Part shown: piece by piece, positions 1 through 9,012 of the stretch | Numbering within the stretch: position 1 is the first letter of the stretch | Layout: each line of letters opens with the position of its first letter | From: Aerococcus viridans | GTDB taxonomy: Bacteria > Bacillota > Bacilli > Lactobacillales > Aerococcaceae | Reading direction: 5' to 3' | Assembly: GCF_002871935.1 (NCBI RefSeq) | Contig: NZ_PNHQ01000021.1 | Span: 1 to 24,415 of the forward strand | Length of the DNA stretch: 24,415 nt | Translations under genes and position numbers: made by a program | Notes under the pieces: model-generated | Databases searched by the model: none | What the model was told of the DNA's origin: nothing | The model's input: only the letters and a program-made list of their open reading frames with translations

Positions 1-84
1 ACACCCTTGCCATTAGCTAACAGTTCCTACTGCCAGGCCTGTAGTGGACTTTCACCACCAAGTTAGCGCCCATGCCGGGCGCAC
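1..84 (-). mobile_element. Group II intron, class C type, 5' end only (partial)
   Basis: Read on the minus strand from 84 downward, the sequence opens with GTGCGCCCGGCATGGGCGC and continues through GTGGTGAAAGTCCAC, GGCAGTAGGAACTGTTAGC and GCAAGGGTGT. This is the conserved start of domain I of bacterial group IIC introns, as remembered from the B. halodurans and O. iheyensis introns. It begins one base past the T-run of the mnmA terminator, the usual site for class C introns, which home to DNA just downstream of Rho-independent terminators. The rest, including any reverse transcriptase/maturase ORF, lies outside the window, so activity cannot be judged. It has the same orientation as mnmA transcription. 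Confidence 0.85.
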
Positions 85-114
85 CAAAAAAGGCGTGACC
101 ATGACATCACGCCT
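85..114 (-). terminator. Rho-independent terminator of mnmA, next to the intron
   Basis: On the minus strand GGCGTGA (113-107) pairs with TCACGCC (98-92) around an 8-base loop, followed by TTTTTT (91-86). It lies about 50 bases past the mnmA stop codon. The group II intron starts directly after the T-run, so this hairpin is probably the target recognised at intron insertion. Confidence 0.9.
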
Positions 115-160
115 CTTCTATGTTAGTTTGATTTGTTTTCTATGATTGAATGCTGTTTGA

Positions 161-1351
<1,191 letters not shown>

Positions 1352-1398
1352 TTAGTAGAGATTATAAAATCACAAGTACAAATTATACAGGCTATAGC

Positions 1399-1428
1399 AA
1401 AAAAAGCAAGCAATACGCTTACTTTTTT
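1399..1428 (-). terminator. Terminator between DUF1831 and mnmA
   Basis: On the minus strand AGTAAGC, loop GTATT and GCTTGCT form a stem with one mismatch, followed by a run of Ts. An A-run on the other side makes it potentially bidirectional. It lies 23 bases past the DUF1831 stop and would end the gshF-desulfurase-DUF1831 transcript before mnmA. Confidence 0.75.
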
Positions 1429-1451
1429 CGAGTACATTTATCAGTTATAGT

Positions 1452-1796
1452 TTATACAATTTCTTCAAGGATACCCATAGTGACCATATCCGCTTGTAAC
1501 CGTTCAACCGCTTCTTGCAGTGGTGCCATCGAATCGTTTTTATAAACATTCACCACTTGCATGCCGTTCAAATTGGTCACGGTCATAGAAAAACCATCAA
1601 GGCTGCTATTCACTTTCATTTTGAATAAAACTTCACGGCTATCATTAAATGATGCGGTTACTACGCGTTCGAATTCAAAGTTCCCTTGTTTACCCTCTTG
1701 GAATCCGTAGTCTCTAAGGGTATATTTCTTCACTGTATCGGCTAGTTTAAATTTCTTGCTAGCGCCTTTTAACTGGACACTTGCTGTCATTGCCAT
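1452..1796 (-). CDS. DUF1831 family protein
   Basis: A small protein (114 residues from this start) recognised as DUF1831, a Lactobacillales family without an assigned function that is often found beside a cysteine desulfurase and mnmA. No signal peptide, membrane segment or metal-binding Cys cluster is visible; it has no cysteine. Basic residues are frequent in the N-terminal third (KGASKKFKLADTVKKYT). Three in-frame ATGs lie at 1805, 1796 and 1790. The strong GGAGG sits only one base before the first ATG and about ten bases before the second, so 1796 is chosen. It follows the desulfurase by some 30 bases and probably shares its transcript. A role in sulfur relay is inferred from position only. 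Confidence 0.85.
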   Translation of the reverse strand: MAMTASVQLKGASKKFKLADTVKKYTLRDYGFQEGKQGNFEFERVVTASFNDSREVLFKMKVNSSLDGFSMTVTNLNGMQVVNVYKNDSMAPLQEAVERLQADMVTMGILEEIV

Positions 1797-1829
1797 CCTT
1801 AACATACCTCCATTAAATTTAGAAATGAA

Positions 1830-2960
1830 TTAATTAATTGAAGCAAAAATATCTAAAATTTGATCAATGTCAGAAAAATCAGTTGGATCACCAAAAGAAA
1901 TACGTAAGCTTTCATGGACTCGTGGCGAATCAACCCCATACATAGAAATCAACACACGGGATGGTTCAAGTGATCCTGCCGTACAAGCAGAGCCAGCTGA
2001 TAAATATGCGTCTCTTAAATCAAGCTTAATCAGAACTTGATCCGACGCATGTCCTGGCCAATAAATATTTAGGACATGAGCTAATTCAGCTTGTAATGGA
2101 CCATTAATTTTAAAATTTAAACCACGTGCTTTTGCGCCATCTAAGAAATACTGACGCAATGCTTTCAAATGCGCTTGATGCTTATCCATCTGTACATATT
2201 GCTTTTCAATTGCCTTAGACATACCCAAGATTAACGGTAAAGCTTCAGTTCCTGCTCGATGTTTATTTTCTTGGTTTCCGCCACGTACATAGGGAGAAAA
2301 GTCGGCCTTAGCATTTCGGTAATACATAAACCCTATTCCCTTAGGACCAAAAATTTTATGGGCAGACATTGACAAAGCATCGATATGCATTTTTTCTACA
2401 TCTAAAGGAATGTTTAGATAGGTTTGAACTGTATCCGTATGAAAGAATATATCCCGTTCATTTAATAGGTCTCCGATAGCTTGAATGTCTTGTAAGGAAC
2501 CTACCTCATTATTTCCAGCCATTATTGACACTAAGATCGTATCTGAACGGAGACTGTCTACCAATTCATCAAAATTGATATGCCCTTCTTCATCAAATCC
2601 TAAATAAGTAACTTCAAATCCTAATGTTTCTAAGTGTCGCATTGTTTGATATACACTAGAGTGTTCCGCAGCTGTCGTAATTAAATGTTTACCTTGTTCA
2701 GATAGACGAGCCACGGTTTGGTTAATTGCTGAGTCATTAGATTCAGTTCCACCAGAAGTAATAATAATGTCATCTGCAGAAGCATTTAAAGTATCTGCAA
2801 TTTGTCGACGAACTGATTCTAGTTTTTGCTTAGATTCACGGCCGATTTTGTACAAACTCGAAGCATTTCCAAAATCATCACGCATTGCTTGGCTAATGAC
2901 TTCAATGACTTCCGGATCAACTGGCGTTGTAGCGGCGTAATCTAAATAAATTCCTTTCAT
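1830..2960 (-). CDS. Cysteine desulfurase (NifS/IscS-like)
   Basis: A PLP-dependent class V aminotransferase that removes sulfur from cysteine, forming an enzyme persulfide and alanine. The 376-residue product has DYAATTPVDPEV at the N-terminus, the conserved His100 (AEHSSV), the PLP lysine 202 (SMSAHKIFGPKG) and the persulfide Cys326 in SAGSACTAGSLEPS, typical of the IscS/NifS group. The ATG overlaps the gshF stop by one base (TAATG) and its GGAGG lies inside gshF, so translation is probably coupled. With DUF1831 and mnmA downstream and no Fe-S scaffold genes nearby, it most resembles a YrvO-type enzyme serving tRNA thiolation. Broader use in Fe-S assembly cannot be excluded. Confidence 0.93.
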   Translation of the reverse strand: MKGIYLDYAATTPVDPEVIEVISQAMRDDFGNASSLYKIGRESKQKLESVRRQIADTLNASADDIIITSGGTESNDSAINQTVARLSEQGKHLITTAAEHSSVYQTMRHLETLGFEVTYLGFDEEGHINFDELVDSLRSDTILVSIMAGNNEVGSLQDIQAIGDLLNERDIFFHTDTVQTYLNIPLDVEKMHIDALSMSAHKIFGPKGIGFMYYRNAKADFSPYVRGGNQENKHRAGTEALPLILGMSKAIEKQYVQMDKHQAHLKALRQYFLDGAKARGLNFKINGPLQAELAHVLNIYWPGHASDQVLIKLDLRDAYLSAGSACTAGSLEPSRVLISMYGVDSPRVHESLRISFGDPTDFSDIDQILDIFASIN

Positions 2961-5254
2961 TATTTTCCTCCTGTAAATTTTGTTTTCTCTGGGAATAAGA
3001 ACGCTAATAGATCTTTTGTAATCCGTTTACCTTCTCCAAATGCTGGATAAATATGCATCATCATCATTGGATTAAAGTTGGCCTCAATTAAAGCATAATT
3101 ATCCGCAGTTGCTGGTGTATGAATATCCTCTATCATCAAATCTAAACCAGTAATTTTCACGCCTAAAACTTTAGCCATTTTAATTGCAATTTCTTTATAT
3201 GATTCATGCATGTCAGCTAAAACTTCGATAGAATCTCCGCCTGTAGAAATATTCGAATTTTCCCTTAAAATGACTTGTTTTCCTTCAGGGATGATATCAT
3301 CCGGCGTTAAGCCTTGTTGTTTCAAAGTATTTACTTCGATTTCACCAAGTTGAATCTTCTCTAATGGTGAACGATGGTCAATACCACGCTTAGGATCTTC
3401 ATTCTTCTTATCTACGAGTGCTTTAACTGTAGACACTCCATCACCAATCACATTCGCACCTACACGGTTTACAATAGATAGGACTTTCCCTTCTTGAACG
3501 TAGAAACGGTATTCCGTTCCAAAGGCAAAATCTTCTATTAATACTGTATGATCTTCCCTAAATGCAATTTCAAGCGCAGCTTTAAACGCCTGTTTGGAAG
3601 CTCCTTTTTTGAATATAGAAATCCCAATCCCCATATTAGTTGATTTAGGTTTAATTACAAATGCTTTTTCTGAATATAAATCAGCTACTTTTAGAGCCTC
3701 GTTAAACTGATTAAACTCTAAACTTTTTGGCACATGAATACCATGTTCTGCAAGCAGTGCTTTCGTAACTACTTTATTTTCCATCACGTAATGGCCAATA
3801 TAAGGATCTTTGCTTGTAATATTAGCATTCTTCACAATTTCTTCGTGTGTTTTATACTTCAATCGAATCATCTGGTCATCTCGGTCTAAGATATCCATTT
3901 GATAGCCTTCTTGAATTGCATCAAACATCAAAATTTGAGTAGATAATTCCATATCTTCAAAGCCACCTAAAGCATATGGTTTCTCCCATGATGACTGATA
4001 TAATTCTTCTGCTAATTGACGTCCCGCTTCAAGATAACCATCCACATCTTGCATACTAGTCATCATCTTACCAGCTGGTGTTAAGGTGGGATCTTTCAAC
4101 CGTTCCACCATCACTTCTGTAGTATCGATAATTGACTGGTCTGCATTTATAGCCGCTAACATATCTTTCATTTCTGACAGAATTACTAATCCTTCTTCCA
4201 TTGCTTGAGTTTTTGAGAAGGTATCTTCTTCAGCTACTTTGGTTTTTAAATCAATACCATAATGAACATCTGCCATGCTCACATCTTTTCCTGACCAAAT
4301 TAGGTAGAGAACAAAGTACTTGATAAAGTCAATATCCGAAGCTTTAATACCATATGGTGCATCAGGTTGTATGTCAATGAGTCTAAATTCAAGATATTTA
4401 ATACCTTTATCTAGTAGAGACCTTGCCTTATTAGCGCCTCGCAAGCGAACATTTGAATAAAATTCTTTTTCTGCAATCAAACGTTTTTCCGTCACGTTTG
4501 CTTCTAGCTGTGCGACATAGTCCTCTAGGTTGTCGTAAGTAAATGTCACATCATCCTTATTGATATAACCTAAATGAGAGTTTCGAATTGAGCGGACTGG
4601 GTGGTCAAATTTATCTGATGGCACACGGAAAAAGCTATCATCCGCTATAGGTGCTGCGCCAAAAAGATAAACTAAAATCCACTGATAACGCAAGAAATTC
4701 CGCGCTAAGCGTAAGTAGAAGTCTGATTGGAAAGCTTTCAGTGATTGCTTATTCCCTTCGACTGCTTTTGCTTCTTCATGTAGTTTTTGAATGAAGTCAG
4801 GTGAAACCTGCATATTATAGTGAATACCGGAAATCATTTGTAATTTTTTTCCATACACTTCTACTAGATAATCACGATACGCAACTGCAGACGCATCCTC
4901 TAAGTCTGCAACTGCAATAGCTTCATCCTCAGGTAGGACTGGTGGCATTGAAAAAGGCCAAATACGTTCTTCTTCTGTTAGTGATTCTATCACCACTTCG
5001 TGTATTGCCTGCAACCACTCCATCACTTGATCACTAGTATATACTGGTGGTGTTACTAACTCTAATTGCGACTCTGCAAAGTCCCGTTGGATATAAAATG
5101 ATGTCGTTGACCCATCCACTTGTTTTGGATGCGGTGTTAGGGCTAACTGGCCCGCTGGTGTAATCCGATGACCTTCGCGCTCAATCCCTATTGATGCCTC
5201 TTTAAAAGTATGGCTGATATCTGCTCGCTGAATGAATGACTGTAACCAATTCAT
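2960..5254 (-). CDS. gshF: Bifunctional glutamate-cysteine ligase / glutathione synthetase GshF
   Basis: GshF makes glutathione in two ATP-dependent steps on one chain. The first half (roughly residues 1-450) is a gamma-glutamylcysteine ligase, with the family motif SIGIEREGHRITPAGQLALT near the N-terminus and SFFRVPSDKF further in. The C-terminal part (from about 490) is an ATP-grasp domain of the D-Ala-D-Ala ligase type with VIKPKSTNMGIGISIF, LIEDFAFGTEYRFYV and the metal-binding EANFNP. At 764 residues it has the usual family length. The ATG at 5254 has GAGGAG about 11 bases upstream. It is the first gene of the minus-strand sulfur block. A TGATAAAAT extended -10 (TAAAAT at 5311-5316) and a 6-bp hairpin (5284-5300) lie in its leader. 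Confidence 0.95.
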   Translation of the reverse strand: MNWLQSFIQRADISHTFKEASIGIEREGHRITPAGQLALTPHPKQVDGSTTSFYIQRDFAESQLELVTPPVYTSDQVMEWLQAIHEVVIESLTEEERIWPFSMPPVLPEDEAIAVADLEDASAVAYRDYLVEVYGKKLQMISGIHYNMQVSPDFIQKLHEEAKAVEGNKQSLKAFQSDFYLRLARNFLRYQWILVYLFGAAPIADDSFFRVPSDKFDHPVRSIRNSHLGYINKDDVTFTYDNLEDYVAQLEANVTEKRLIAEKEFYSNVRLRGANKARSLLDKGIKYLEFRLIDIQPDAPYGIKASDIDFIKYFVLYLIWSGKDVSMADVHYGIDLKTKVAEEDTFSKTQAMEEGLVILSEMKDMLAAINADQSIIDTTEVMVERLKDPTLTPAGKMMTSMQDVDGYLEAGRQLAEELYQSSWEKPYALGGFEDMELSTQILMFDAIQEGYQMDILDRDDQMIRLKYKTHEEIVKNANITSKDPYIGHYVMENKVVTKALLAEHGIHVPKSLEFNQFNEALKVADLYSEKAFVIKPKSTNMGIGISIFKKGASKQAFKAALEIAFREDHTVLIEDFAFGTEYRFYVQEGKVLSIVNRVGANVIGDGVSTVKALVDKKNEDPKRGIDHRSPLEKIQLGEIEVNTLKQQGLTPDDIIPEGKQVILRENSNISTGGDSIEVLADMHESYKEIAIKMAKVLGVKITGLDLMIEDIHTPATADNYALIEANFNPMMMMHIYPAFGEGKRITKDLLAFLFPEKTKFTGGK

Positions 5255-5283
5255 ATATGTTCTAACTCCTCATCTACTCTTCT

Positions 5284-5316
5284 ACCATCATCACGATGGT
5301 TGTTCGACTTATTTTA
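5284..5316 (-). promoter_or_regulatory. gshF promoter -10 and leader hairpin
   Basis: On the minus strand TAAAAT (5316-5311) is preceded by TGA, an extended -10; the -35 is weak. The leader then contains ACCATC, GTGAT and GATGGT, a perfect 6-bp hairpin (5284-5300) about 30 bases before the start codon. Whether the hairpin regulates anything is unknown. Confidence 0.4.
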
Positions 5317-5379
5317 TCATTAAAGTCGTCATCAGACCATTTATCTAGCTTATTATTTTCTTATGAAAACGAACGTATA

Positions 5380-5409
5380 TTCGTAAAACTTCCTTAGCTA
5401 TGATATAAT
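5380..5409 (+). promoter_or_regulatory. rarA promoter
   Basis: TATAAT at 5404-5409 is a perfect -10. The -35 (TTCGTA at 5380-5385, 18-base spacer) is weak. AGGAG at 5431-5435 is the ribosome binding site, 8 bases before the rarA ATG. Confidence 0.6.
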
Positions 5410-5443
5410 TAGACAAAATATAGTCAAGAAAGGAGCTAGATGA

Positions 5444-6715
5444 ATGGCACAAAATACGCCCTTAGCCTACCGTATGCGACCGCGGTCAATTGATGAAGTC
5501 GTCGGTCAACAACATTTGGTTGGGGAAGGCAAGATTATTTTTCGCATGGTAAAAGCCATGCAACTGTCATCCATGATTCTATATGGACCTCCAGGGATTG
5601 GTAAAACTTCCATTGCTTCAGCCATCGCTGGATCTACTAAGTATGCCTTTAGAAAATTAAATGCTGCCACCGATACCAAAAAAGATTTACAAGCTGTTGT
5701 GGACGAAGCTAAATTTTCTGGTGGTCTCGTCTTACTATTGGATGAAATTCATCGATTAGATAAAACGAAACAAGATTTTCTATTACCACATCTAGAATCA
5801 GGACTCATCACCCTTATTGGAGCAACCACAGAAAACCCCTTTATTCATACCAGTCCAGCTATCCGGTCTAGGGCGCAAATATTTCAATTAGAACCTCTTG
5901 AAAAGACAGATATAAGGATTGGATTAGAGCGTGCTTTAACAGATAGCGAACGCGGTTTAGGCGCTTTTCCAGTGGATATTGATGATAATGCTATCGACCA
6001 CTTCGCCCACGCAGCTTTTGGTGACTTACGTTCTGCTTTAAATGCGCTTGAATTAAGTGTACGATCAACTGATGAGAATACGGAAGGTCGCATTCATATT
6101 ACGCTAGAAATTGCAGAAGAAAGTATGCAAATGAAAGCCTTCTCCCATGATGCTGATGGTGATATGCATTATGATGTTATTTCTGCCTTTCAGAAAAGTA
6201 TCCGTGGTAGCGACGTAGATGCATCCCTCTTATATGCTGCTCGCTTAATTGAGGCTGGGGAATTGTCCATTTTATGCCGACGTCTATTAGTTATTGCCTA
6301 TGAAGATATCGGTTTAGCCAATCCACAAGCAACAGAGCGAACGGTAGCAGCAGTTCATGCTGCTAATCAATTAGGGCTTCCTGAAGCCCGAATTCCATTA
6401 GCAAATGCTATTATAGACTTAGCGCTATCACCAAAATCAAACTCTGCTATTGAGGGCATCGACGCAGCCTTATCAGATGTAAGAGCAGGTAAAGCTGGTT
6501 TAATCCCTAAACATCTTAAGGATACCCATTACAAAGGTGCAGAAAGTCTAGGTCACGGCGAAGGGTACAAGTATCCTCACGCTTATCCTAATCATTGGGT
6601 AGCACAGCAATACCTACCTGATACACTCGTTAACCGGCGCTATTATCAAGCGGGAGATACCGGTAATTATGAACGTGCTTTAGCAGAAAACCGGCGTAAA
6701 CGCGAAGGTAAATAA
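5444..6715 (+). CDS. rarA: Replication-associated recombination protein RarA (MgsA family)
   Basis: An AAA+ ATPase of the clamp-loader-like RarA/MgsA/WRNIP1 family that acts at stalled replication forks. The 423-residue product has Walker [10 protein letters not shown] (48-56), Walker B LLLDEIHR (97-104), the sensor-1 region IGATTENPF and a following arginine-rich [11 protein letters not shown]. The C-terminal MgsA oligomerisation domain includes ALSPKSNSA and ends with the typical [17 protein letters not shown] stretch. The start ATG at 5444 is set by AGGAG 8 bases upstream; the ATG at 5440 is out of frame. It is divergent from gshF and followed by the 6S RNA gene, a neighbourhood known from other Firmicutes. 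Confidence 0.95.
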   Translation: MAQNTPLAYRMRPRSIDEVVGQQHLVGEGKIIFRMVKAMQLSSMILYGPPGIGKTSIASAIAGSTKYAFRKLNAATDTKKDLQAVVDEAKFSGGLVLLLDEIHRLDKTKQDFLLPHLESGLITLIGATTENPFIHTSPAIRSRAQIFQLEPLEKTDIRIGLERALTDSERGLGAFPVDIDDNAIDHFAHAAFGDLRSALNALELSVRSTDENTEGRIHITLEIAEESMQMKAFSHDADGDMHYDVISAFQKSIRGSDVDASLLYAARLIEAGELSILCRRLLVIAYEDIGLANPQATERTVAAVHAANQLGLPEARIPLANAIIDLALSPKSNSAIEGIDAALSDVRAGKAGLIPKHLKDTHYKGAESLGHGEGYKYPHAYPNHWVAQQYLPDTLVNRRYYQAGDTGNYERALAENRRKREGK

Positions 6716-6772
6716 TCATTTTAGTATAAACTTGCAGATACCTAAGTTGTCTATCTTCCAAAGCTTAAAAAC

Positions 6773-6801
6773 TTGAAATTATACATAAAAGCTTGTATGA
6801 T
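6773..6801 (+). promoter_or_regulatory. Promoter of the 6S RNA gene
   Basis: TTGAAA (6773-6778), a 17-base spacer and TATGAT (6796-6801) form a good sigma-A promoter. Transcription should begin near 6808, just before the 6S closing stem. Confidence 0.75.
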
Positions 6802-6807
6802 GTTTAT

Positions 6808-7004
6808 AGAAAGAATAACTCTGTAGTGTTCGCGATTTCTTTACATGTGTTGACCGAACAATTAGCTATCTAGGGAACTGCCAAGGTTTATGGATACAAC
6901 GCCTCATCACGAGGACTGTTGAAGTAGATATGTGGTTCCCACCTGTATATCAATGCGGGTTCAATACAGATAGATTTCATCACGGCACATAACGGAGCTC
7001 TTTT
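6808..7004 (+). ncRNA. ssrS: 6S RNA
   Basis: 6S RNA binds the housekeeping RNA polymerase holoenzyme by mimicking an open promoter. The roughly 190-nt transcript has a closing stem made of CTCTGTAGTGT (from 6819) and ACATAACGGAG (to 6997), with one mismatch. Inside are GAGGACTGTTGAAG and a long, largely self-complementary interior. A good promoter precedes it and a terminator follows. Location directly downstream of rarA fits 6S genes of other Firmicutes. The ends are estimates, and recognition rests on structure, context and remembered family sequence. Confidence 0.82.
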
Positions 7005-7023
7005 ATAAAATTAAATTTTTAGA

Positions 7024-7049
7024 GGATGTGTTTATCGCATCCTTTTTTT
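7024..7049 (+). terminator. Terminator of 6S RNA
   Basis: GGATGTG (7024-7030), loop TTTAT and CGCATCC (7036-7042) are followed by seven Ts. It ends transcription about 40 bases past the 6S closing stem and separates it from the usp gene. Confidence 0.88.
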
Positions 7050-7100
7050 GTAGTCTAAAAAACATCAATACTGAATAGACATAACAATATTTAAAAAAAG

Positions 7101-7130
7101 TTGATCATCACTTTGTAGTGTAACTATAAT
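7101..7130 (+). promoter_or_regulatory. Upstream candidate promoter of usp
   Basis: TTGATC (7101-7106), an 18-base spacer and TATAAT (7125-7130). It would give a leader of about 130 bases before usp. Only very short reading frames are present in that leader. Confidence 0.5.
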
Positions 7131-7204
7131 AGCTAATCGCAAGTAAGGATGGTATCCCAAAATTAAATGCTTCACTTTTTAGATTTATAACTACAAAAAT
7201 GATA

Positions 7205-7241
7205 CTTAAGCGCTTACTTTATATTTTTTAAGTGGTATAAT
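7205..7241 (+). promoter_or_regulatory. Proximal usp promoter with cre-like palindrome
   Basis: TGGTATAAT (7233-7241) is a perfect extended -10. The -35 region is poor and overlaps CTTAAGCGCTTACT (7205-7218), which matches the CcpA cre consensus at about 11 of 14 positions around the AAGCGCTT core. If real, CcpA binding there would compete with RNA polymerase. Confidence 0.5.
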
Positions 7242-7264
7242 AAGTACAAAGGAGCGTGAGGAAA

Positions 7265-7729
7265 ATGTATCAAGAATATTCACGTATATTAGCCCCAATC
7301 GATGGTTCTGATGAGTCTAGATTAGCCTTTAAAAAGGCAGTAGCAGTTGCTAAACGTAACAACGCTACACTGATTGTAGCTCATATTATTGACACCTCTG
7401 CTTTCCAGACTACCAATATCTATAATGAGGTCATTCCTGAAGCAGTAACATCACGAGCTAAAAATATGTTATCTGATTATGAGGAAGAAGCCCATAAAGC
7501 AGGCATCGAACATGTTGAAACAGTCATAGATTATGGTTCTGCTAAGTACCAAATTTGTCACACTTTAGCACCAGAACATAAGGCCGATTTAATTATGATT
7601 GGTGCTACCGGACTCAATGCTGTTGAGCGTCTATTTATCGGTTCCGTATCTGAATACGTTATTCGCAATGCCCCATGTGATGTATTGGTTGTTAGAACAA
7701 ACTTAGATAACGAGGAAATTACAGCGTAA
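7265..7729 (+). CDS. Universal stress protein UspA family
   Basis: A single-domain, soluble UspA-like protein of 154 residues. It has the family N-terminus ILAPIDGSDES and the nucleotide-binding signature G-2x-G-9x-G-S, seen as GATG, nine residues, then GS, which marks the ATP-binding subgroup. The C-terminus APCDVLVVR is typical. The start is taken as ATG 7265. An upstream in-frame GTG at 7256 lies only one base after the GGAG at 7251-7254, whereas the ATG is 10 bases from it. Two candidate promoters precede it, one with a cre-like site. A strong terminator shared with the convergent M20 gene follows. The function beyond stress survival is not visible. Confidence 0.9.
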   Translation: MYQEYSRILAPIDGSDESRLAFKKAVAVAKRNNATLIVAHIIDTSAFQTTNIYNEVIPEAVTSRAKNMLSDYEEEAHKAGIEHVETVIDYGSAKYQICHTLAPEHKADLIMIGATGLNAVERLFIGSVSEYVIRNAPCDVLVVRTNLDNEEITA

Positions 7730-7752
7730 TTATTCATATTTAAAATAATAAA

Positions 7753-7798
7753 ACCGCTAAATATGCAACTTTATAAGCCATATTTAGCGGTATTTTTT
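7753..7798. terminator. Bidirectional terminator between usp and the M20 peptidase gene
   Basis: ACCGCTAAATATG (7753-7765) pairs perfectly with CATATTTAGCGGT (7779-7791) around a 13-base loop. A T-run follows on the plus strand and an A-rich stretch precedes it, so it can stop both convergent genes. Confidence 0.9.
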
Positions 7799-8963
7799 AT
7801 AAATCTAATATTGCTTGAATAGACAGCACAACTCGTGGTACAAGAGAAGTTAGATCAGCTTCTTCCTCAAGTGTATGCGCACCTGTCCCTACGATACCTA
7901 AACCATCAATAACAGGAATATCTACAATAGATGCTAATGAAGCATCTGAGGCCCCTTGACTCTCTACTTTAGTTAATGCTCCATAGCCTAGCTTATTAGC
8001 TGTTTTTATATAATGGTCTGCTAACTGATCCACTTTATCCGTATAAACCATCGCATCGACACCAGATTCAATTTCAAATTTTGTCACTGTATCGGGAATA
8101 TAAGGCTTAGAAATTACACGTTCAACATCATCAATGATTTCATCTTTAATGGCCTGATTAGGAAAACGTAAAGAAAAATTTCCTTTGGCAACCCCTGGTA
8201 TTGTATTAGCAGAAACTCCGCCATTAATGATGCCACAGTTAATTAATTTCTTACGTGAAATATCAGTTAAAGCTTCAAGCGCGACAACTTTTTGCGCTAA
8301 TTCAACAACTGCAGATCGCCCAACTTCAACTTCCATTCCAGAGTGACCTTGAACACCTTCAACTGTTACATTCATCATCATACCCCCTTGACGACCAACC
8401 ACCACCTCATTAAACCTTGATGACGGTTCAAAATTGAGCATTAAAGCTGCATCTTGTAATGCTGTTATCACTTCTTGACGGGTAGGTGAATAACGGTGTA
8501 AAGTTTCTTCATCTGGTATAAAAATTAAGGTCAAAGGCTGTTTTTGATACCCCATTTCGATTAAGTTTTTCACTACATACATGGCAATCACTAAGCCACC
8601 CTTCATATCCATCAGACCTGCACCCTTAGCAAATCCGGGTTTGTCTGCCAGTAAGCGGAAATGATGGTCCAAAGTAACACCCGCATTGAAGACTGTATCC
8701 ATGTGACCAGATAAAACAATGGGTTTTCTATCTTGGTTTTCTGATGTCTTGTACTCAGCAATTAGTAGATCACCTGCTTGATTATGTGGGATTATCCGTG
8801 TTGTCATACCAATATTTTCACACCATTGACGAATGATGGCTCCTACTTGGTTCACCCCATTAATTTGATCAATTCCTGATTCAGTATTCACCAATTCTTC
8901 TAAAAATGCGAACATCTCATTTTCCTGACTCGCAATGCATGCTTTTAACTTGTCCATTTTCAA
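7797..8963 (-). CDS. M20 family metallopeptidase (carboxypeptidase G2-like)
   Basis: A cytosolic di-zinc hydrolase of the M20/ArgE/DapE/CPG2 family, 388 residues. Visible are SGHMDTV with zinc ligand His87 and Asp89, the bridging Asp in GLMDMKGG (119), the catalytic base in PDEE (152-153), FEPS, and a C-terminal GTGAH carrying the last zinc ligand. A lid/dimerisation domain sits between, with the QGHSG motif. The closest remembered relatives are glutamate carboxypeptidases; the substrate, probably an N-acyl or N-terminal amino acid or dipeptide, cannot be told. TTG at 8963 is 7-8 bases from a GGGGGA; ATG at 8957 is the alternative. It follows the ArsC-like gene by 49 bases, probably in one transcript. 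Confidence 0.88.
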   Translation of the reverse strand: MKMDKLKACIASQENEMFAFLEELVNTESGIDQINGVNQVGAIIRQWCENIGMTTRIIPHNQAGDLLIAEYKTSENQDRKPIVLSGHMDTVFNAGVTLDHHFRLLADKPGFAKGAGLMDMKGGLVIAMYVVKNLIEMGYQKQPLTLIFIPDEETLHRYSPTRQEVITALQDAALMLNFEPSSRFNEVVVGRQGGMMMNVTVEGVQGHSGMEVEVGRSAVVELAQKVVALEALTDISRKKLINCGIINGGVSANTIPGVAKGNFSLRFPNQAIKDEIIDDVERVISKPYIPDTVTKFEIESGVDAMVYTDKVDQLADHYIKTANKLGYGALTKVESQGASDASLASIVDIPVIDGLGIVGTGAHTLEEEADLTSLVPRVVLSIQAILDL

Positions 8964-9012
8964 TACTATTCCCCCATCATTTACTTATTATTGGTAGCTA
9001 TCTGAAGTTTAG

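Noticed and set aside
1..84. End of a protein-coding gene
   Set aside because: The stretch matches the structured 5' end of a group II intron and has no supportable frame.
5884..6093. Minus-strand frame within rarA
   Set aside because: It is a shadow of the AAA+ coding sequence and has no start signals.
7131..7250. A small protein gene in the usp leader
   Set aside because: Possible starts give only about 5 to 7 codons before a stop.
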